Below are positions 34,984 to 38,015 of a stretch of DNA of 38,015 nucleotides, one piece after another. Location: positions 34,904-72,918 of the forward strand of contig VBKY01000146.1 in the NCBI GenBank assembly GCA_005879255.1, written 5' to 3'. The DNA is from Deltaproteobacteria bacterium (GTDB lineage Bacteria; Desulfobacterota_B; Binatia; UBA9968). Under the pieces are notes generated by a model. It was given only the letters and a program-made list of their open reading frames with translations, was not told where the DNA came from and did no database searches. Position numbers and translations under genes: made by a program. Each line of letters opens with the position of its first letter. The stretch's first letter is position 1.

Positions 34984-35720
34984 CGTTCCTTCTCCTCTCT
35001 GAAAAGGTCCTCCTGAGCCAGGGTAGCTAAGGGTTTAAGAGCCTGCCTCGTGGAGATGGTGAACAAGCAAGAAAGCAATAAGCGATTGCGGAAAGACAGT
35101 AAGTCATAATCGTGAAGGTAGATGAGTTGATAAGACACTTTTCCTTCAGTCCTTACCTTTCTCCCCCACTTGAACCACTCTCCCAGACTACATGTGGTTG
35201 GCAGGCAAATTAGTCCGCCATGGGCATTGGTATGAACTTCGGGCGAGCGAAGCCAACGATTGTAAGGTGAATTGTGTGAGCCGCGCGGCTTCGGGAATTG
35301 CGCGGAGCAGTCATAAACAAAGCCCAAATCAACCAGCCTATCCAGAACTGTTGCGCTCACAAACCAACCACCAGCAGTGAACCCTTTGGGTGCGAAACCA
35401 CTCTTCCGTAGCGTCTCAAAATCTCTATTCAAGCAATGAACAATATTTGCCTCGCTCAAGTCATCGACTTTTCCCGGCTTGTCGATCATCGTTCCGGCGT
35501 AAAAATGCGTATGCTGCCCAATCTCGTGCCCGAGCGCAGCGAGCGCCTGCACGCGCTGGGTAATATCCCTGTTTGCGACTTGCGCACGAAAAGGATAAAC
35601 GAAGAAGGTCGCTCTTATCCCTCTCGCTGACATCCAGCGAGCAACCGGCTGTACCCGTCTCCACACCCGGTCATCGTGCAGTTTTTCAGCATGGAAAGCT
35701 AAGGCACTCGTGAAATTCAT
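34965..35720 (-). CDS. Polysaccharide-deacetylase (NodB-like) fold protein
   Basis: The 251-residue protein has the fold hallmarks RATFFVYPFRA, LAALGHEIGQHTHFY and GFTAGGWFVSATVLDRLVDLGFVYDCS. The usual TFDDG motif at the start reads ALAFHAEKL instead, and the H-x3-H metal pair is altered (QHTHFY). The fold is therefore likely but the enzyme may act differently from classic deacetylases or be a family variant with its own metal site. ATG at 35720 is preferred over 35732 because homology-like sequence begins with MNFTSALAF and AGAGGG lies just before it. It overlaps the methyltransferase gene downstream by 19 nt. Confidence 0.75.
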   Translation of the reverse strand: MNFTSALAFHAEKLHDDRVWRRVQPVARWMSARGIRATFFVYPFRAQVANRDITQRVQALAALGHEIGQHTHFYAGTMIDKPGKVDDLSEANIVHCLNRDFETLRKSGFAPKGFTAGGWFVSATVLDRLVDLGFVYDCSAQFPKPRGSHNSPYNRWLRSPEVHTNAHGGLICLPTTCSLGEWFKWGRKVRTEGKVSYQLIYLHDYDLLSFRNRLLLSCLFTISTRQALKPLATLAQEDLFREEKERCPWIL

Positions 35721-35756
35721 CCCTCTAGCCATAGAGTTGCCCCGTACTTCTACGCG

Positions 35757-37229
35757 TCAGGGACTTTTACCCAGGGTCCCTTCGTGTCGGCCGGCACTAA
35801 TTCCAAGGGTTCTATCTCCCCATCTTTTGTAAGGCCAGATATCGAAAAGGGTCTCACCGACTCGAATTACAGAGAAGGCAAAAATCAAAACGACTAGCGC
35901 TTCGCCAAATTTTTCCACGGACTCGAAAAAGATCCTCATGCTATAGATCACAGCCAGTGAATAATATGCGCCGTCGATCTGCCCCTGTCTGAAACCGACA
36001 TAAAGCACTTTCAGTATGACTCCCAGAATAGCGGTAACCACAAACACACCCGCAATGCCAAAATTTAGGTAGGCCTCACCAACCAATGTTGCATGAAATC
36101 CCCAACTCCTCTCGCTTTCACCGAGCAGCGTCTGCACAATAAGTACGCCTGCGCTTTTTCCAGGAAGGTCCAAAAACTGCGACACAGGCCACAACAGGTT
36201 GTAAGAGAAGGTCTGCCCTCCCAAGACACCCGGGCCAATGGCGATTGCTCCAGCTAGCGAATGCAGTTGGCCCCAATCAATCCAAACCGCGTAATTGACG
36301 TAATCAGCCAGTGCTGAGAGTGAAAAGATTTGCGTAAACGCATTCATTCCTTCTCCGCCGCGGTATGATAGCCCCACATAAGAAAGTACTGGCAGCAACA
36401 CCAGCGTCAACGCAAAAACGGTCCTCATGGGAACTTTAAGTTCGTCTCTTCGGTACCACAGCAGCAACGCCACACAAGCCATTGGCACGAAAGCTCTTGA
36501 TCTTCCCCCAAGCACCCAAAACGTGCTGGCAGCTAAGAGAGAAGGTAAGGGTGTAAGCCACCAAGCATAGCGCCTTCGCATAAGATAAGCGGAGAATACA
36601 ACGCTACTCGAAATGAGCATCAAGCCCAGATAAAAATATTTGCCTGTGCCTTGATTTATTTCTGTTGATCGCATCTCACCCGTGCCAACAGCCTCAAGAA
36701 TAGGTCCATGACTTCTCACAAACACGAGCAGAGCTGCAAAGCCTACGCAAATTCCTAGAATCGCAGCATAAGGAATTCCTGATCGTATGCGGAAGATCGC
36801 CAATATTCCTAGTAGCCTTCTACCTGGTAATTGCATGGGCATTAGCCAACCCATAACCACCCCTAAGAGGCCGGCCAAAGCTAAGGCATGACCTAGTATC
36901 CATGCCTCACTATCAAGTCCCATCATCTGAAAAAGCAGAAGATCAGGCTCCGCCCGTAGTGATAAGAATCCAGGTATGCTGAAACGAACAAATCCTAGAA
37001 CTAGGACGAACAAAACGGGATTCAGGCAATCACGCCAGAAGTGAGTAACAGTAAGAGCAGCAAAACTCAGCATGATATAGGCTAAGGAAAAATATATCGG
37101 TATTAGCCAGTTAATTCCGGAGAATACTAAAATACCAGATACCCCGGCTAATAATACAAAGTATAAAAAAGCCAGATTCTTTATAACTGGCTTTGAATTA
37201 GCTCCTGTATACAAGATCTTTCCTTGCAT
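35757..37229 (-). CDS. Wzy-like O-antigen/exopolysaccharide polymerase (integral membrane)
   Basis: The 490 residues contain about 10-12 hydrophobic helices with short loops, and a larger loop in the second half (between residues 280 and 370) containing YRGGEGMNAF and WGFHATLVGEAYLNFGIAG. The last pattern, aromatic/glycine-rich with EAYLNFG, is typical of oligosaccharide repeat-unit polymerases. These enzymes join lipid-linked repeat units on the periplasmic face in Wzx/Wzy pathways. Its first 32 nt overlap the end of the upstream glycosyltransferase. No flippase (Wzx) or length regulator is seen in this window, so they probably lie further right. Sequence conservation of this family is low. 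Confidence 0.82.
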   Translation of the reverse strand: MQGKILYTGANSKPVIKNLAFLYFVLLAGVSGILVFSGINWLIPIYFSLAYIMLSFAALTVTHFWRDCLNPVLFVLVLGFVRFSIPGFLSLRAEPDLLLFQMMGLDSEAWILGHALALAGLLGVVMGWLMPMQLPGRRLLGILAIFRIRSGIPYAAILGICVGFAALLVFVRSHGPILEAVGTGEMRSTEINQGTGKYFYLGLMLISSSVVFSAYLMRRRYAWWLTPLPSLLAASTFWVLGGRSRAFVPMACVALLLWYRRDELKVPMRTVFALTLVLLPVLSYVGLSYRGGEGMNAFTQIFSLSALADYVNYAVWIDWGQLHSLAGAIAIGPGVLGGQTFSYNLLWPVSQFLDLPGKSAGVLIVQTLLGESERSWGFHATLVGEAYLNFGIAGVFVVTAILGVILKVLYVGFRQGQIDGAYYSLAVIYSMRIFFESVEKFGEALVVLIFAFSVIRVGETLFDIWPYKRWGDRTLGISAGRHEGTLGKSP

Positions 37230-38015
37230 GATTTAAAATGGCCCGTGCCCGGCGTTCCCATGTGAATCGATCTACGGCTTGACGTGCATTGGTTGCCAGT
37301 TTGGTGCTCAAGACAGCATCTTGAAGCACCCGGATGATTCCTTGGGCTAATGCTTCTTCGTTTCCTGGTTCCACTAGCCATGCATTCTCTCCATGGGCGA
37401 GCACTTCGCGAATGGAAGGCAAATCGCTTGTTACAATCGGTACCCCTGCCGCCATATATTCAAAGAGCTTCAGAGGGGACATGAAATAGGCATAGTGTTC
37501 GTTGGTAGGGAACGGAGCAACTGCAATGTCGAAGGCCCGTATCCAATAGGGGACATCAACGTGGGCAACGCGGTCTATGAATTTTAATCGTCTCTCTGGA
37601 ACCCCCATTCCATAGGCCAGTTTTAGATATGCCGGCACAGCATCCATCGGTCCGCCGAGACAGACAAGGAGAGGCTCAGAACCATTGACAAAGGGTAACA
37701 ATGCCATCGCCTTTACCAGCTCAGGAATACCTTTCTCCATTTCCATCGTCTGGAAGCGTCCTACGTAACCGATAATCGTGCGATTCGGTTCGAGCCCAAG
37801 CTGTTTGCGGCAGGTCTCTTTGCTCGGCAAACCGCTAAACAACGAAATGTCTACCGCATCGGGAAGCACAACAACTTGCTTTTCTGAGAAACCCAAACTA
37901 ATGAATCTGGCTTTGATGAAAGATGTGACCGCTACGACTAGTCTAAGAGAAGGATGATGCGTAATTCGTCGGAGAAGCCATCTCTGCGCTCTTTTCGGTA
38001 CGACATGTTCTTCAT
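37198..38015 (-). CDS. GT4-family glycosyltransferase, N-terminus cut by window edge
   Basis: The frame is open to the right edge (last complete codon ends at 38013), so the start lies outside. Present are the junction of the two GT-B domains VVVLPDAVDISLFSG, IIGYVGRFQTMEMEKGIPELV, and the donor-binding region FPTNEHYAYFMSPLKLFEYMAAGVPIV. A GT4-like E-x7-E is seen with FPTNEHYA(YFM)SPLKLFEYM spacing somewhat changed. It ends inside the polymerase start (32-nt overlap). It is the first visible gene of the minus-strand polysaccharide operon. Confidence 0.92.
   Translation of the reverse strand, partial: EEHVVPKRAQRWLLRRITHHPSLRLVVAVTSFIKARFISLGFSEKQVVVLPDAVDISLFSGLPSKETCRKQLGLEPNRTIIGYVGRFQTMEMEKGIPELVKAMALLPFVNGSEPLLVCLGGPMDAVPAYLKLAYGMGVPERRLKFIDRVAHVDVPYWIRAFDIAVAPFPTNEHYAYFMSPLKLFEYMAAGVPIVTSDLPSIREVLAHGENAWLVEPGNEEALAQGIIRVLQDAVLSTKLATNARQAVDRFTWERRARAILNHARKDLVYRS

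Noticed and set aside
1..38015. tRNA, rRNA, CRISPR repeats, insertion sequences, phage genes, riboswitches
   Set aside because: Reading both strands showed no regularly spaced repeats, no transposase or integrase motifs, and no structured-RNA signature I could support.

Overview
The window (about 53% GC by eye) is bacterial chromosome from an environmental Gram-negative. It carries an NtrC-family activator, -24/-12 (sigma-54) promoter matches, lipoproteins, BON-domain proteins and a Wzy-type polysaccharide locus. The gene style recalls Desulfobacterota/Binatota-like, NC10 or Acidobacteria genomes, but no rRNA or other marker fixes the phylum. No tRNA, rRNA, CRISPR array, transposase or phage gene was seen.

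Left part (1-18.1 kb) reads as a stress/energy island of mostly single genes in mixed orientation. It holds a heme-oxygenase-like diiron protein (cut by the window edge), a CheY-like regulator, a remnant of a GAF/histidine kinase, a conserved hypothetical with an internal repeat, a phosphoketolase interrupted by one in-frame TAG and coupled to acetate kinase, glutamine-dependent NAD synthetase, a stomatin-like protein, a small CBM48 protein, a phosphoribosyltransferase, an RpoD-like sigma factor, a tiny membrane protein, a ferritin-like protein, an RMD1/DUF155-like membrane protein, a two-domain universal stress protein, a secreted protein, and a ribosome hibernation factor fused to a cold-shock domain. 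Acetyl-phosphate/ATP, NAD, ribosome hibernation and Usp functions together suggest survival under energy or oxygen limitation; this is inference.

Middle part (18.2-26.1 kb) is regulatory and cell-envelope related: an NtrC-type sigma-54 activator, a small lipoprotein / BON lipoprotein / YtxH-like operon, a stand-alone receiver, a membrane PAS histidine kinase, and a membrane-anchored ExeA-like ATPase with a C-terminal BON domain. A broken FKBP/SlyD remnant follows. Five -24/-12 matches (near 1.57, 13.25, 20.26, 23.88 and 26.54 kb) precede genes here, so the activator may control a local sigma-54 regulon covering envelope and beta-helix proteins.

Right part (26.5-38 kb) is an exopolysaccharide locus. 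A plus-strand secreted beta-helix/FN3 protein faces a minus-strand run: GT4 glycosyltransferase (entering from the right edge), Wzy-like polymerase, NodB-like protein, methyltransferase, GT4, asparagine-synthetase-like amidotransferase, GT4, and finally a second beta-helix protein interrupted by a TAA. Most minus-strand genes overlap or nearly abut, as in one operon, and an intrinsic terminator lies past the last gene, between the two convergent beta-helix paralogues.
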